Source: Bog-473 sp963737745
GTDB taxonomy: Bacteria; Actinomycetota; Acidimicrobiia; Acidimicrobiales; RAAP-2
Reading direction: 5' to 3'
Assembly (NCBI GenBank): GCA_963737745.1
Contig: CAVTTR010000002.1
Location: 124,001-188,000 of the forward strand
Length of the DNA: 64,000 nt
The notes under the pieces are model-generated. The model was given only the letters and a program-made list of their open reading frames with translations, searched no databases and had not been told where the DNA came from. Position 1 is the stretch's first letter. Every line of letters starts with the position of its first letter. Of the stretch, positions 1 to 10,384 are shown piece after piece. Position numbers and translations under genes: made by a program.

Positions 1-2
1 TT

Positions 3-206
3 GCTGTGGTCGGAACCCACTATGCCGGAGCATTAATCGCTAAGGACCTCGGTGACTCTGGGCCGGACCGGGATCGTCGCTTCGCATTCTCTCTTACTCA
101 CGATCACGAAACAGTGTTGGCTGTTGCTCGCAGTCTGCTCGATCGCGTCGTTGCCACCAGTTCCTTTCCCAACGACGACGAAGTCGCCGTTGGTCAGCGT
201 CGGTGA
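3..206 (+). CDS. C-terminal end of a sensory-domain protein (DICT-like), cut by window edge
   Basis: The reading frame is open from the left edge and stops at 204-206, so only about 67 C-terminal residues are present. The segment has a GPDRDRRF turn followed by FSLTHDHETVLAVARSLL. This pattern resembles the end of DICT-type sensory domains found with GGDEF and two-component proteins, but the match is from memory and short. The frame could also begin at the GTG at position 6 as a small separate gene, which is less likely because no ribosome binding site can be seen. The role of the whole protein cannot be judged from this fragment. Confidence 0.4.
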   Translation, partial: AVVGTHYAGALIAKDLGDSGPDRDRRFAFSLTHDHETVLAVARSLLDRVVATSSFPNDDEVAVGQRR

Positions 207-594
207 CATGTCGACGATCACGGTGCTAGTCGACGACTGAGTAGCGCAACAAAAGTCTTGCGATTGTTACGGTGACGTGAGATCGATGACGAGCACCCGC
301 CACAACAGGCTTTGGTGACGGTGGTGCGTCTGATGATCCCGGTGCGCAAAAAAAACGACGTGGGGTTGCGAGAGCCGTCGAGCTCTGAGTCATTTTATCC
401 CTCATGACAACGCTGTAGCGGATTACGAGGACGACATCGCACTCTGACGTACTCATACGACGATGTTTAGGTCTTTGTACCCATGACCGGGAGGACTTAT
501 TCCTCTGGTCTGCCGTCCGCCGATTTCATACGGTGGGAGTGTGGCGCGAAGTGACCACCACACAGTGTCGCCTCGCGAGCCGAAAGGACATCGA
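207..594. other. Intergenic stretch, no supported gene
   Basis: Only short overlapping open frames with no family resemblance or ribosome binding site occur here on either strand. An AAAAAA run and a drop in GC sit near 350-480. I see no tRNA, hairpin terminator or repeat that I can support. Confidence 0.5.
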
Positions 595-896
595 ATGACT
601 ACCCCCCGCATCCATGCGGAACTGATCGCTGCTTTTCTCGGCGATGACGAACCCTGTTACGGGGAGTGTCAGTGCACGTCCTGCCGAGCATACGTCCCAA
701 GTTCGTCGCCAAGATCGACACGGTGGTCGACGACCTTGGACTTTGTTGGTGCGGGACCCGTCTCGTAGCCGGTGGGTCTGGGACGACGCTGGCGGAGGCC
801 GAAGGTGAGTATCCCTCACTGTGGTTCGTCAAATTGATGACATTGCCATCGGGGCTCGAACGAATAGTCGTCGTAGCCCACGCGGCTCCGTCGTGA
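595..896 (+). CDS. Hypothetical Cys-containing small protein, probably frameshifted
   Basis: An ATG at 595 follows an AAAGGA ribosome binding site at a normal distance and opens a frame whose product begins MTTPRIHAELIAAFLG and contains a CYGECQC cluster. The downstream part continues better in another frame, with VDDLGLCWCGTRLV and a stop at 894-896, so one base appears lost or gained near 690. The joined product of about 100 residues has Cys pairs at both ends of the first half, which could bind a metal. I do not recognise the family. The frame change is inferred from plausibility of the peptide only. Confidence 0.3.
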
Positions 897-1230
897 GCGA
901 GGAGACGATCTCGAATCCCCATTGCTTAATCTTCGGGGGCCGTTGCATCACGTGTAACGAGCTGGACGGGGTCGCGCCGGCCGGAGATTGGTAGTGGGCG
1001 ACCCAACCTAGGTTTGAATCCTGACGCTCAGTCCGAAATAATCCGTATAGAACTCGCTATTCCGGAAACTCGCATCTATCCTCCTCAATTCGACAGCATT
1101 GAATAAATACACCGTGTGACCACTCGACAGGTCGCAGTGGCAAAGTGTTCGAGACCATCTGTTATGGGGATGTTTTTCGATACTGTTCGCAAGGAGATAG
1201 AGAGGCCTTCGGTTGGCCGCATCATGAGGC
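897..1230. other. Intergenic stretch upstream of the MFS gene, no supported gene
   Basis: The stretch is less GC-rich than its surroundings around 1020-1110 and probably carries the promoter of the MFS transporter gene. A tRNA-like T-arm string at about 1011 was examined and does not fold into a tRNA. No open frame here has a convincing start or family resemblance. Confidence 0.4.
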
Positions 1231-2958
1231 ATGAGGTGCTCGATGTTCCTGCGGGTTCGAACAGTCCTAGAGGTATTCCGAGCTTCTTTCGGAAACCCGG
1301 TGCTGCGCAGAGTCGGCTTTGCCTACGCACTTTTTGGCGCAGCGGAGTTCGGTGTGTGGATAACGCTTTTGGTCTTCGCCTATGGCCACGGCGGACCGAC
1401 AATGAGCATGTTGATGGTCCTGGTTCAACTTATCCCTTGCATCGCCTTCGGTCCGTTCCTGGGCGCTCTTGCCGATCGCCGGCGCCCGAGCCGTGTGCTC
1501 TGCGTTGGCTACGGGTTACAGACCCTTTCCATGGGAGTGGTGGCGGTTGCCATCGGATTTCGTGCGCCGGTTGTGGTTTTTGTCCTGGCGCCTCTCACGT
1601 CACTGAGTTTCTCGGTGACACGACCACCACAAGCAGCCCTCCTGCCTGCCGTCGTTCGGACGCCCGACGAGCTGACTGCGGCCAACGTCATGGCCGGCTG
1701 GACAGACGCAGCCGCAGCTCTCGCCGGCCCTGCGGTGGTTGGAGTGCTCATCGCGTGGCACGGCCCACAGCTTGCGGTAGGGGTCATGGCCGGGATGACG
1801 GCCATTTCCACATTTCTGGTGGTACAGGTTCAGGGACCCGCTGCTGGCATCTCGTCCGATGTCGCTCGAGAAGTAGGTAAGGACGGTAGAGAGGGTGACC
1901 ACCCTGGTAGGAATCCGATGACGGGGAGCGGGCGGGTCTTCGCCACGATCAGAACGGATGCACGTGCAAACCTGCTGATGACCGTGCGTAATCCGCAGAT
2001 CAGAGTTCTTCTTGCATTGCATACGTTCTATTTCGTACTCATCGGCGCCCTCGACCTCCTCTGCGTCATTCTTGCCTTCAGCTACCTGCATATGGGGCGG
2101 GGTGGCCCGGGATTTCTGAACGCCGCACTCGGCGGAGGGGCGTTGCTCGCCGGGCTCGTGACGGTATTTCTGGTGGGTCGGCGCCATTTGGCAAATACGC
2201 TGATCGTCACGATTTTGATTGCGGTGGCGGCACTCGCGTTGATCGGCGTGACTCCTAGCGTGGCTCCCGCCGTCCTTCTCATCGGCACTGTTGGTCTGGC
2301 CGGCGCTGTCTTCGACGTCACCGGTCGGACCCTTTTGCAACGGTCGGCTCCCTCCGACGCTATCGCAGGCTCCTTCGCGATCCTGGAAGCCCTCATGGAC
2401 GCTGGCTTGGCCCTGGGAGCTGTTCTGGTCCGCCTCGCGATCGCAATCGGGGGCTTGAATGCGGCCCTTTTCGCTCCGGCCGTTGTAGCTGTCTTGCTCA
2501 TTGTCGTGCTGTGGCGCCGCATCCGGAGGGTCGACGCCTCGGCGAGTGTCCCGCAGGTCGAGATCCAACTGCTGCGAGCAATCCCAATATTTGCCCGTCT
2601 TCCAGCCCCGTCACTCGAGGGAATAGCGCGTGACCTCGAGGCACTCACGGTGCCGCAAGGCACCGTCGTGATCAAAGAAGGCGAGCCCGGCGACCGCTAC
2701 TACGCCATTGCCCGAGGCGAGCTTGCGGTTTCGCTCGATAGCCACTTCCTGCAAATGGTGTCGCGCGGTGAGGGGTTCGGTGAGATCGCCCTGATCCGTG
2801 ACGTTCCTCGAACGTCGACGGTGACGGCGGTGACGGATGCCACGCTGTACACGCTCGACCGAGAGCCATTTCTTCAGGCGGTGACGGGCTATGCGACCGC
2901 AACCTCGGCAGTGGAGAAGATTATTTCTACGCATCTGGGAGACGACGTCGCGGACTGA
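1231..2958 (+). CDS. MFS transporter with C-terminal cyclic nucleotide-binding domain
   Basis: The 575-residue product has two parts. Residues about 15-430 form a 12-helix-like major facilitator domain, with the loop GALADRRRPSRV after the second helix and a substrate-neutral second half. Residues about 443-560 form a cNMP-binding domain (Crp fold): GTVVIKEGEPGDRYY near 476 and a phosphate-binding-cassette-like GEGFGEIALIRDVPRTSTV near 512-530. MFS-cNMP fusions are a known architecture in actinobacteria, and the nucleotide domain presumably gates or tethers the transporter. The substrate cannot be read from the sequence. ATG 1231 is used; ATG 1243, 12 bases on with GAGGTG just upstream, is an equally reasonable start. 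The gene stands alone with no close co-directional partner. Confidence 0.85.
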   Translation: MRCSMFLRVRTVLEVFRASFGNPVLRRVGFAYALFGAAEFGVWITLLVFAYGHGGPTMSMLMVLVQLIPCIAFGPFLGALADRRRPSRVLCVGYGLQTLSMGVVAVAIGFRAPVVVFVLAPLTSLSFSVTRPPQAALLPAVVRTPDELTAANVMAGWTDAAAALAGPAVVGVLIAWHGPQLAVGVMAGMTAISTFLVVQVQGPAAGISSDVAREVGKDGREGDHPGRNPMTGSGRVFATIRTDARANLLMTVRNPQIRVLLALHTFYFVLIGALDLLCVILAFSYLHMGRGGPGFLNAALGGGALLAGLVTVFLVGRRHLANTLIVTILIAVAALALIGVTPSVAPAVLLIGTVGLAGAVFDVTGRTLLQRSAPSDAIAGSFAILEALMDAGLALGAVLVRLAIAIGGLNAALFAPAVVAVLLIVVLWRRIRRVDASASVPQVEIQLLRAIPIFARLPAPSLEGIARDLEALTVPQGTVVIKEGEPGDRYYAIARGELAVSLDSHFLQMVSRGEGFGEIALIRDVPRTSTVTAVTDATLYTLDREPFLQAVTGYATATSAVEKIISTHLGDDVAD

Positions 2959-3104
2959 TCGTGTTCGGATCGCCAACTGGCGGATGTTCCGAGAAGCTGT
3001 CGGACGTGGCACGATCCGAAGTGGACCTTGATCATTGGATAAGACCCGGCGCTGCGATCTGGTTACTCGCGGCGTAGCTAGCCTGTCGGTCGAGGAGGGA
3101 CCGC

Positions 3105-3707
3105 ATGGCCGTTACTGACCGCAGAAGCACGTTGCTGGATTCTTACGAGAACGCTGCCAGGATCGTGTCAGGAATTGATGCCGACGAGCTCGGCCAGCCA
3201 ACACCGTGCCCCAAGTACGACGTGGCCGCACTGATTGACCACCTGGTCGAAGCGGGTCACCGGGCGGCCGCTCTCGGGCATGGGCAGCCACCCCCGCCCG
3301 GAGATGCGTCCGCTCATGTGGAGTTGTTCGCCGCGCCGGGTCAGCTACGTAGCGCCGCAAAAGCAGCGGCACAAGCATGGGGGAACGATTCCAGCTTGTC
3401 GCGGAGGCATACCATGCCGTGGGGCGAGGAGTTCACGGGAGCCACTTTGGTGGACATGTACGTGGCTGAGATAGCCGCTCACGCCTGGGACCTGGCCACG
3501 GCCACCCGACAGATCGACAGAATGGACCCTTCTCTCGCCTTGCCGGCGCTTGAGGGCGCGCAGGCGGTGATCAAACCTCAGTACCGCAACTTGGTCGAGC
3601 CGGGAACTCCTTTCGGAGCGGAGGTCTCGCTCGCTCCCGATGCTGACGCGTGGGAAAGTCTTGCAGCCTTCATGGGGCGTGACCCAAGGACGACGTCCCG
3701 CCTCTAG
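3105..3707 (+). CDS. TIGR03086-family DinB-fold metal-binding protein
   Basis: The 200-residue protein has the TIGR03086 layout: an N-terminal four-helix DinB-like bundle with the motif GQPTPCPKYDVAALIDHLVE near residues 30-50, the position where this family carries C-x-W-x(3)-L-x-x-H, and a C-terminal MDP/SCP2-like half. His47 in DHL is the first metal ligand and the HAWDLA segment near residue 126 the second. The family is related to mycothiol-dependent maleylpyruvate isomerase, and most members have no proven substrate. The start is supported by a GAGGAGGGA ribosome binding site directly upstream. It is monocistronic here. Confidence 0.8.
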   Translation: MAVTDRRSTLLDSYENAARIVSGIDADELGQPTPCPKYDVAALIDHLVEAGHRAAALGHGQPPPPGDASAHVELFAAPGQLRSAAKAAAQAWGNDSSLSRRHTMPWGEEFTGATLVDMYVAEIAAHAWDLATATRQIDRMDPSLALPALEGAQAVIKPQYRNLVEPGTPFGAEVSLAPDADAWESLAAFMGRDPRTTSRL

Positions 3708-3811
3708 GGAGTGAGCTCCGGGCGATGCCGACCAGTCCGGCGTACTCGGTGGCTGCGTCTCACCCCGAGAGCGCGCCCCATAGACCGATTGATCAAACTT
3801 CGGGTCCCGGC

Positions 3812-4330
3812 CTACTGAGTAACGATCTTCTCGAGTCTCTCCAGGCTGGCGGTCATGGACTCAAGCATCGAATTGCTTCCATTTATCCACGTGCCGCCAT
3901 CGCGCACAAGAGATAGGCGGACCTCCTCCGGCATGGTGCCATGGTCAAACACCTCGGTGACAACCGTGGCATCTTCACCGTCGGGACTGAGGATGAACCC
4001 CCAGCGGTAGCCAGCAGGGATGCCCACTTTGGCTGGATCATTATCCTCAGCCCGGGAAGGGTCCCCCGGAGCGGGTTCCCAAAAGATGCGCCGATCTGGC
4101 TCGAACTCCACCACGTAGTTGAGCATGAGGTAGTCGTCTCCGAGCCGATGCATTTTCATGGTGAAGGTATCTCCGACGTCAGAAATGGGACGGTCGAGGA
4201 GGGCTCCCCGGAGCATGTCGGACCCATCGAAATCCTTGTGACGCAGAGGATTCGCCAAGATCTTGAAGATGAGGGCTGCCGGTGCTTCGATTCTGCGTGA
4301 CGCCTCGACCGACGTAGATTCCTCTGCCAC
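3812..4330 (-). CDS. SRPBCC/START-like domain protein (polyketide cyclase/dehydrase type)
   Basis: The product of about 172 residues shows the SRPBCC helix-grip pattern: an N-terminal SVEASRRIEAPAALIFKIL strand-helix, the middle FTMKMHRLGDDYLMLNYVVEFEPDRRIFWEP strands, then GYRWGFILSPDGEDATVVTEVFD before a long C-terminal helix. Members bind hydrophobic ligands, and no catalytic role can be assigned. The GTG at 4330 was chosen because it has an AAGGGAG ribosome binding site at good spacing; the longer frame starts at GTG 4354. The gene points toward the TIGR03086 gene and the two are convergent. Confidence 0.75.
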   Translation of the reverse strand: MAEESTSVEASRRIEAPAALIFKILANPLRHKDFDGSDMLRGALLDRPISDVGDTFTMKMHRLGDDYLMLNYVVEFEPDRRIFWEPAPGDPSRAEDNDPAKVGIPAGYRWGFILSPDGEDATVVTEVFDHGTMPEEVRLSLVRDGGTWINGSNSMLESMTASLERLEKIVTQ

Positions 4331-4563
4331 GGTCAGCTCCCTTCTCACAATCACGGTGCCCCCTCTGTCGAGCGCATCTCACTTTCATACAAATGACGTG
4401 CGGGTCCTTCGAAATTCATTCATCGGTCGTCGAAAAGTTCTAACCGATTGGAGGTATCCCGGTCTCTGACGTACGGCTTCAAGAAGCTGTTTCCGAGTCG
4501 TGTTAATCGCACGTTCACAATGCGGACACGTTGTCGCAACGGTGAAGCCTTACCTTGGATTGC

Positions 4564-5272
4564 GTGAGTACAGACGTGTATACAAGCTCGAATACTGCGA
4601 GCGGATCTGCATACCAGCAGCTCAAGGCCCTGATTCTGTTGGGGGACGTCCCGGTCGGCATACGGCTCCGGGAAGAACGCATTGCCGAGCGTCTGGGCAT
4701 GTCGCGTACTCCCATCCGGGAGGCGTTGTTACGTCTGCATATAGAGCGGTTCTTAGATCGGCACCCCGAAGGGGGCTTCAGGGCCACGAATCCCGAGCGC
4801 GCGAACGATGGGAGAGCTCTATGAGCTCCGCAGCGCATTGGAGTTGCATGCTCTTCGCCGCGTGCGGAGTAACGGTGTTCATGACCGCAGCGCTCTCCTC
4901 GAGTTGCGTGAAGAGTGGCTGCTCATTGATTGCGATGCCCATTCGCTCGATCCTGAATTCGTTCTCCTCGACGAGGACTTTCATGGCCGTTTGGCCGAAT
5001 CGGCCGGCAACCACCAGTTGAGCGAGGAGTTGCGCTCGATCAATGAGCGCATCAGGCCCGTCCGCACGCACGATTTCATCACGCCCGGGCGTATTTGCGC
5101 CACGGTCGAGCAGCATCTTGGCATCCTCGACGCCGTCTTAGGACGAAAGATCGGTCGGGCGGCGGCGCTTCTCGAAGCGCATATTGGCGAGTCCCGGTCC
5201 GTCGTCGAGGTTGCCGTCGCTCGTGTGCTGGAACGGATGCTGTCGGTCGGAGAGCGGGACGACGCATGGTGA
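4564..5272 (+). CDS. GntR-family regulator with FCD ligand-binding domain, frameshifted
   Basis: The first frame (4564-4824) encodes a GntR winged helix, with AYQQLKALILLGDVPVGIRL and then the recognition segment ERLGMSRTPIREALLRL. The FCD domain continues in a second frame (4808-5272) from GELYELRSALELHALR to a final helix, including the metal-binding-type DEDFHGRLAESAGN and EQHLGILDA segments. One frame change near 4800-4815 separates them, and both parts are otherwise complete at the usual length of about 235 residues. Its stop overlaps the ATPase start, so it is the first gene of the ureide operon and probably its local regulator. GntR/FCD proteins usually respond to small acids or catabolic substrates. 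The GTG at 4564 is preferred over the TTG at 4555. Confidence 0.75.
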
Positions 5273-6842
5273 CCATAGGGGCGCAAGAGACCGACGTCGC
5301 ACTGGTGGAATCGCCGCCTTCTGGCGTCCCGCTACTGGCGGTCCACGGTCTAACAAAGATCTTCGGGCCGCTGCGGGCCAACGATGGAGTCGAGTTCAAC
5401 GTGATGCCCGGGGAAGTGCATGCGCTCTTCGGTGAGAACGGCGCCGGCAAGAGCACCCTGGTCAAGATGCTCTACGGCGTGTACAAGCCCGACGGCGGGT
5501 CGAGATCGAGATTGGTGGAACCAGGTGTCGGTCGGACCTCGCCGTTGGCCGCCCGCGACCTCGGTCTCGGCATGGTATTCCAGGATTTGCGCCTGATCCC
5601 TGCCTTTACCGTCTGGGAAAACGTCGCCCTCCATCTGCGTGAAACGGGACGATCCTTCGGCCCCGGAAGGTTCAAGCACTCGTGACTGAGGCCTCGGCAG
5701 CGCTACGGGTTGGCAGTCGATCCCACGGCGAAAGTGGCCGACCTCTCGATCGGTGAATGGCAGCGGGTCGAACTGCTCAAGGTGCTGGTCGCCGGGGCCA
5801 ACATCCTCATCTTGGACGAGCCCACCAGCGTCCTGACTCCTCAGGAGGTAGACGGGCTCTTTGCCATTGTGCGCCAGCTGCGGTCCGAGGGTGCCGGGCA
5901 TCGTCATCATCACCCACAAGATGCGCGAGGTCCGTGACATCGCCGACCGGGTGACCGTGCTGCGGGCCGGCAGGGTCGTGCTGAAAGATGTGACCACCGC
6001 CGACATCTCCAGCGCGGATCTGGTTACGGCCATGGTCGGGGAGAGCGTCGAGCCCGTCCACAACGACGGCAGCGCCTCGGCGGCCGACAGCGCCACGTCC
6101 TCGACTACGTGCGTGGCCTTGACCGGTATCGGCGAAGGTTCGGGGCTGCGGGCAATCTGGATCTCCGTGCGTGCCGGGCGAGATCCTCGGCATTGCCGGT
6201 GTCGCCGGCAACGGACAGCGCGAACTGGCGGACGTGGCCGTCGGGGGCCGCCAAGCCAGACCGAGGGCGAGATCGAGCTCAATGGCGAATCGGTGGCCGG
6301 CGGCGATCCCAAAGCCTTTCGCCAGCCGGGGTGGTGTCGGTGGCAGGTGACCCGGTGCGGGAGTTCGTCGTGCCCGGGCTGACGGTGGCCGAGCACGCTG
6401 CGCTGTGGGAAGCGATGGCTTCTCACGACGTGGACTCGCATTTCGATGTGCGGAGCGCTACGAAAAAGGTCCGAGCGCCGACGCCGAGCGGGTGGGGCTG
6501 AAGATCGCCGCATCCGATCGCCGGCTCGGATTGCTCTCGGGCGGCAATATCCAACGGGTTCTGCTGGCGCTGGCCTTCGGTGAACATGCCTCGGTTGATC
6601 GTTGTGTCCTATCCGACGCGTGGACTCGACGTCCTCACTACCGAACGCACCCGCTCCTTGTTGCTCGCGGCTCGTGCGCCGGTTCGGCCGTTCGTGCTCG
6701 ATTTCCGAAGACCTCGACGAGCTTCTTGCCCTCTCGGACCGCATCGCCGTGTTGGCTCACGGTGCGCTGTACCGGCATCGTTGATGCCGGTACGGCTGAT
6801 CGGCAATCCCTCGGGCACCTCATGACTGCAGAGGCGGCATGA
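5266..6842 (+). pseudogene. Nucleoside-type ABC importer ATPase (two cassettes), multiply frameshifted
   Basis: Read across frames, the span encodes a full-length duplicated ATPase of the nucleoside/sugar (CUT2, NupO-like) class of about 525 residues. Cassette 1 has Walker A GENGAGKST near 5437, Q-loop GLGMVFQ near 5570, a signature-like LSIGEWQR near 5745 and Walker B ILILDEPTS near 5810. Cassette 2 has GIAGVAGNGQREL near 6190, LLSGGNIQR near 6535 and a divergent VVSYPTRGLDV near 6600. At least six frame changes (near 5500, 5545, 5685, 5885, 6170 and 6480-6760) break it, yet no large deletion is seen. ATG 5266 overlaps the regulator stop, and the stop overlaps the first permease start (ATGA). 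It energises the two permeases that follow. Confidence 0.75.
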
Positions 6843-7957
6843 CGTCCAGCCCCGGAGAAACCGTCTGCTCGAACTCGCCGCGCGGATGCCGCACGACGCC
6901 TCCCGACGCCGGATCTCGCTGGAGTCCCTGACCGACCCGTCGGGTTTGAAGCGACTGGCGTCGCATTCGGTGCCTACGTCGTCTGCCTGGGCCTGTTCGC
7001 GGCTCTTCGTCGGCACGCAGAGGAAGCAATCCCTTCGGCGTTTATGACTCGATTATCCGCTCGGCTTTCTTGAGCCGGTCTCGTTGGCCGAGGTCCTGCT
7101 GCGGGCCGTGCCCATCGTCCTGGCCGCGCTGGCCGTCTCGGTTCCGGCCCGGGCCGGTCTGGTCAACGTCGGCGGTGAAGGTCAGCTCATCGTCGGGGCA
7201 GTGGCCGCCACCGGCGTCGGCGTCGACCTGGGTCATAGCGTTCCCGGCGTCCTCGGATGGATTCTCATGGCCCTCGGCGGGACGGCCGCCGGTGCGGTGT
7301 GGGGCGGCATCGCGGGCCTACTGCGGGTTGCGGTTGGAGCCAACGAAGCGGTGACCACGCTGCTGTTGAACTTCATTGCGAACGACATCATGCTGTATCT
7401 GATCTACCAGCCCTGGAAGGACCCGACCGGCGGCGGGCAAGCCGCAGAGCCGGCCACTGACCAGCAACGAGGTCCTGCCCCGGATCTTCGGGAGCTCGAT
7501 CAATCTCGGTGTCATCATCGCCTTGGTTGTCGTCCTCGGCGTCTACCTTCTGGTAAACGGACCGGCTGGGGTTTTGCCCTGCGAGTCGTCGGCGGCAATC
7601 AGGTGGCGGCGCCAGCGTGCCGGCCTGCCGGTGAAGCGATTGATGGTTCGCTCGATGATGGTCGGCGGCGGCTTGGCCGGCCTCGGCGGGATGCTCTATC
7701 TCGCCGGCACCCAGACGCAGCTGCTTCCTGGCGGCACGCCAGTTACGGCTACATCGCCTTTTTGGCTGCGTTCCTCGGTCGACACGACCCGCTGAAGGTG
7801 GTGCTCGCCGCTTTGTTGTTCTCTGCCATCGCCATCGGCGGTCCCGGGTCTCCAGCTCAACTACGGCCTGGACGGCAATGTCGTCGACATCCTACTGGCG
7901 CTTGATCGTGATGCCGCTCCGCTGGCCCTTTCCGCCTACCGCAAGCAGGCCTTCTAG
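6839..7957 (+). pseudogene. Nucleoside-type ABC importer permease 1 (NupP-like), multiply frameshifted
   Basis: The joined translation matches the longer permease of BMP-dependent importers: an N-terminal helix near FGAYVVCLGLFAAL (about 6965-7010), NPFGVYDSIIRSAF, then the hallmark LRAVPIVLAALAVSVPARAG and LVNVGGEGQLIVGAVAA near 7090-7210. Later pieces read RVVGGNQ, RSMMVGGGLAGLGGM and a conserved end QLNYGLDGNVVDILLALIV before the stop at 7955-7957. About five frame changes occur, but the total span of about 370 codons equals an intact family member. It forms the transmembrane pore with permease 2, and its start overlaps the ATPase stop. Confidence 0.75.
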
Positions 7958-7970
7958 AGATGGACCGCGA

Positions 7971-8874
7971 ATGAACGGGATCGAGCAGGCACTGACCTCT
8001 GGGGTCGAAGGCGGGACCATCATCCTCTTACCCAGCCCTGGGGGAGCTGATCGGCGAGCGGGCCGGCGTGGTCAATCTCGGCATCGAAGGATGCATGCTG
8101 GCCGGAGCGCTCGCGGCCTATGCCACCGGCGCCAGTACCGGGTCGGCCTGGTTGGGTGTCATGGCCGGCTTCTTCGGCGGCGCGGCTGGTCGGGTTCTGG
8201 CACTCGCTGGCTGGTGGTCAAGCAGAAAGCCGATCAGCTGGCCAGCGGTTTGGTGCTGTGGTTCCTGGCCATCGGCTTGACGTCGGTGCTCGGTACCCGT
8301 TATGTCAGCAAGACCGTGACTCCGCTACCGATCGTCAAGGTTCCGCTGCTCGGGTCCATTCCTTGGTTGGGCACAATCCTGTTCCGCCACGATCCCCTGG
8401 TGTACATCAGCTACGCGCCTTGTCGCGCTCGTCTGGTGGGCCCTGTATCGAACCCGGGTCGGCCTGGTCCTGCGGGCGACCGGCGAGCGACCCGAGGTGG
8501 TCGCGGTGGCCGGACGCCGGCCCGACCTGGTGCAGATTGCGGCGGTGATCCTCGGGGCCGCGCTGGCCGGTATCGGAGGCGCTCAGCTCTCGGTGGGCTA
8601 CGTCGACAGCTGGTTCGACGACATGACCAACGGTTATGGGTTCATCGCCGTAGCCGTCGTCCTCTTTGCGGCTTGGCGGCCGCTGCTGGTCCTGCTCGGC
8701 TCCTACGTCTTCGGCGTCGCTCTTGCCACCGCCGTCGGTCCTCCAGGCCCACGGTGTGGCGGTCAACCAGTACCTGCTCGACACCCTGCCGTACCTCGTC
8801 ACCTGATCGCCCTGGTTGTGTTCGCCCGGGGGGCCGCAGTCGAGGGCACCCGAAGGCCTCGCCGCGGGCGCTGA
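7971..8874 (+). pseudogene. Nucleoside-type ABC importer permease 2 (NupQ-like), multiply frameshifted
   Basis: Across frames the span reads as the shorter permease of the BMP-dependent importers. It has an amphipathic start MNGIEQALTSGVEGGT, the conserved LGELIGERAGVVNLGIEGCM near 8040-8095, LASGLVLWFLAIGLTS near 8240, RATGERPEVVAVAG near 8480 and GYGFIAVAVVLFAAW near 8635. The end ALVVFARGA precedes the stop at 8872-8874. The length of about 300 codons is normal for the family, although the frame changes about four times. It starts 13 bases after permease 1, so the four transporter genes form one transcription unit. Confidence 0.75.
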
Positions 8875-8998
8875 TGAACAGCAACCTGACCGGCAGTACC
8901 TCAGGAGTACCCGGGCGGGGCAAGTCGAAGACATCGAATGCAGAGGATTTCAGGCAATCGCATTGCAAACGCCGATTCGAAAATACGAGGATGCGGTC

Positions 8999-10172
8999 AT
9001 GTTCACCATCACAAGACAGCACGGCTCGTCGCTGCGCCCTTCATTCTGCGCCATGGGCATTGTCTGCAGTCACGTTGAGTGCCACGTTTGTGGCGAACGG
9101 TCGGCTTCGGCCAGCACGCTGGCCCATTCGCGCCTCGGCCGAGCCTGGGCCGGGGCAAGACCGTCGGCTTCATCATGGTCGGCGAAGAGTCCGACGAGGG
9201 CTACAACCAGGCCGTCTACGAGGCCAGCCTGAAGGTGAAGAAAGACCTGGGGGTCAAGACCCTTCTGGCTGCCAACGTTCCCGAGACCCAACAGGTCACC
9301 ACCGTCATGCAACAGATGGTAACGAGGGGGCGAAGATCATCTTCGCCACCAGCTACGGCTATCAGTCCTATGCCTATGCTTTCGCCAAGTCGCATCCGAG
9401 TGTCCTCGTCCTCCACCAGGGCGGCACCTATACCGGCAGGAAAGTTCCCGGCCAACTGGGCACCTATTTCGGCGAGGCCTACGACCCGGTGTCGCTCGGT
9501 GGCATGGCGGCCGGAGCGGCGACCAAGACCAACAAGCTCGGCTTTGTCTACGCCTTCCCGATTCCCCAGACGGTGGACAATGTCGACGCCTTCGAGCTCG
9601 GGGCCCTGTCGGTCAACCCGAAGGCGGTGACCTACACCGTGGCCACCTCGGAGTGGTGCGATCCGCTGAAGCAGAAGTCGGCCGCGGCCGCCCTGCTCTC
9701 CGCCGGGCGCTGACGTGATCACCCAGCACCAGGACTGCCAGTCGACGGTGATCGAGGCGGCCAAGGCCGGCCACGCCGACGTCGTCGGCTACCACTACGA
9801 TGCCGAGTCGCTGGATCCGAGCGGCTGGTTGACCGGCTCGGTGTGGAACTGGGCCCCGCTCTACGAGAGCATCATCAAGAAGGCCCAGGCCGGCACGTTC
9901 ACCGGATCGCAGTACAACGCCAACTTCATCGGGACCTACAAGTCGGGCGACAACCCGCTTGACCCTGGCGCCCTTCGGCAGCCTCGGTGCCCAAGGCGAT
10001 GCAGACCAAGATCCTGGCCGCCGAGGCCAAGCTCAAGGCTGGCGCGTCCATCTTCAAGGGTCCGATCACTGCAACAACGGCAAGGTGCTGGTGCCAGCGG
10101 GCAAGACGGCGACCCCGGCCGCCAGTCAATCAGTTCACCTGCTTCGTCAAGGGCGTCGTGGCCTCGTCGTGA
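8999..10172 (+). pseudogene. BMP-family ABC substrate-binding protein, frameshifted
   Basis: The span reads, with about four frame changes, as a basic membrane protein (BMP, PF02608) binding protein. KTVGFIMVGEESDEGYNQAVYEASL opens the first lobe, EGAKIIFATSYGYQSYAYAFA follows, then LGTYFGEAYDPVSLGGMAAGAATKTNKLGFVYAFPIPQ in the hinge region, ADVITQHQDCQSTVIEAA, and SLDPSGWLTGSVWNWAPLYE near the ligand pocket. An N-terminal secretion signal is expected around 8999-9130 but is scrambled by a frame change. The lipobox cannot be confirmed. Family members deliver purine nucleosides, but related proteins in ureide loci bind other nitrogenous ligands, which fits the hydrolases downstream. Confidence 0.75.
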
Positions 10173-10384
10173 CCGCAGTCTGTGCGAGGTGACACCAATA
10201 GAACCGTGGCAAGGGTCGCGGCCCGTACCCGTGGCCCTATCCACGGTGACGCTGGTGCCGAAGCAAACCGCTCTGGTGGCGTGTCTCGATCCTCGCTGGC
10301 GCAATGGCGGCGCCCGGCGGACGATGACAGCGACGCCGGTTGGTCCAGTTAAACCGTGTTGTGCGGAGCGCCGGAGGGCTTATC

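Noticed and set aside
1005..1030. String resembling a tRNA T-arm (GGTTTGAATCC)
   Set aside because: The flanking bases do not pair into a five-base T-stem, and no anticodon or acceptor stem can be formed around it.
1600..2568. 322-codon minus-strand frame opposite the MFS gene
   Set aside because: The plus-strand protein has clear membrane helices and a cNMP domain, while the minus-strand product is charged low-complexity shadow sequence.
5350..6744. 464-codon minus-strand frame opposite the ABC ATPase
   Set aside because: The plus strand reads as a conserved ATPase in pieces; the minus frame is a shadow with no motif.
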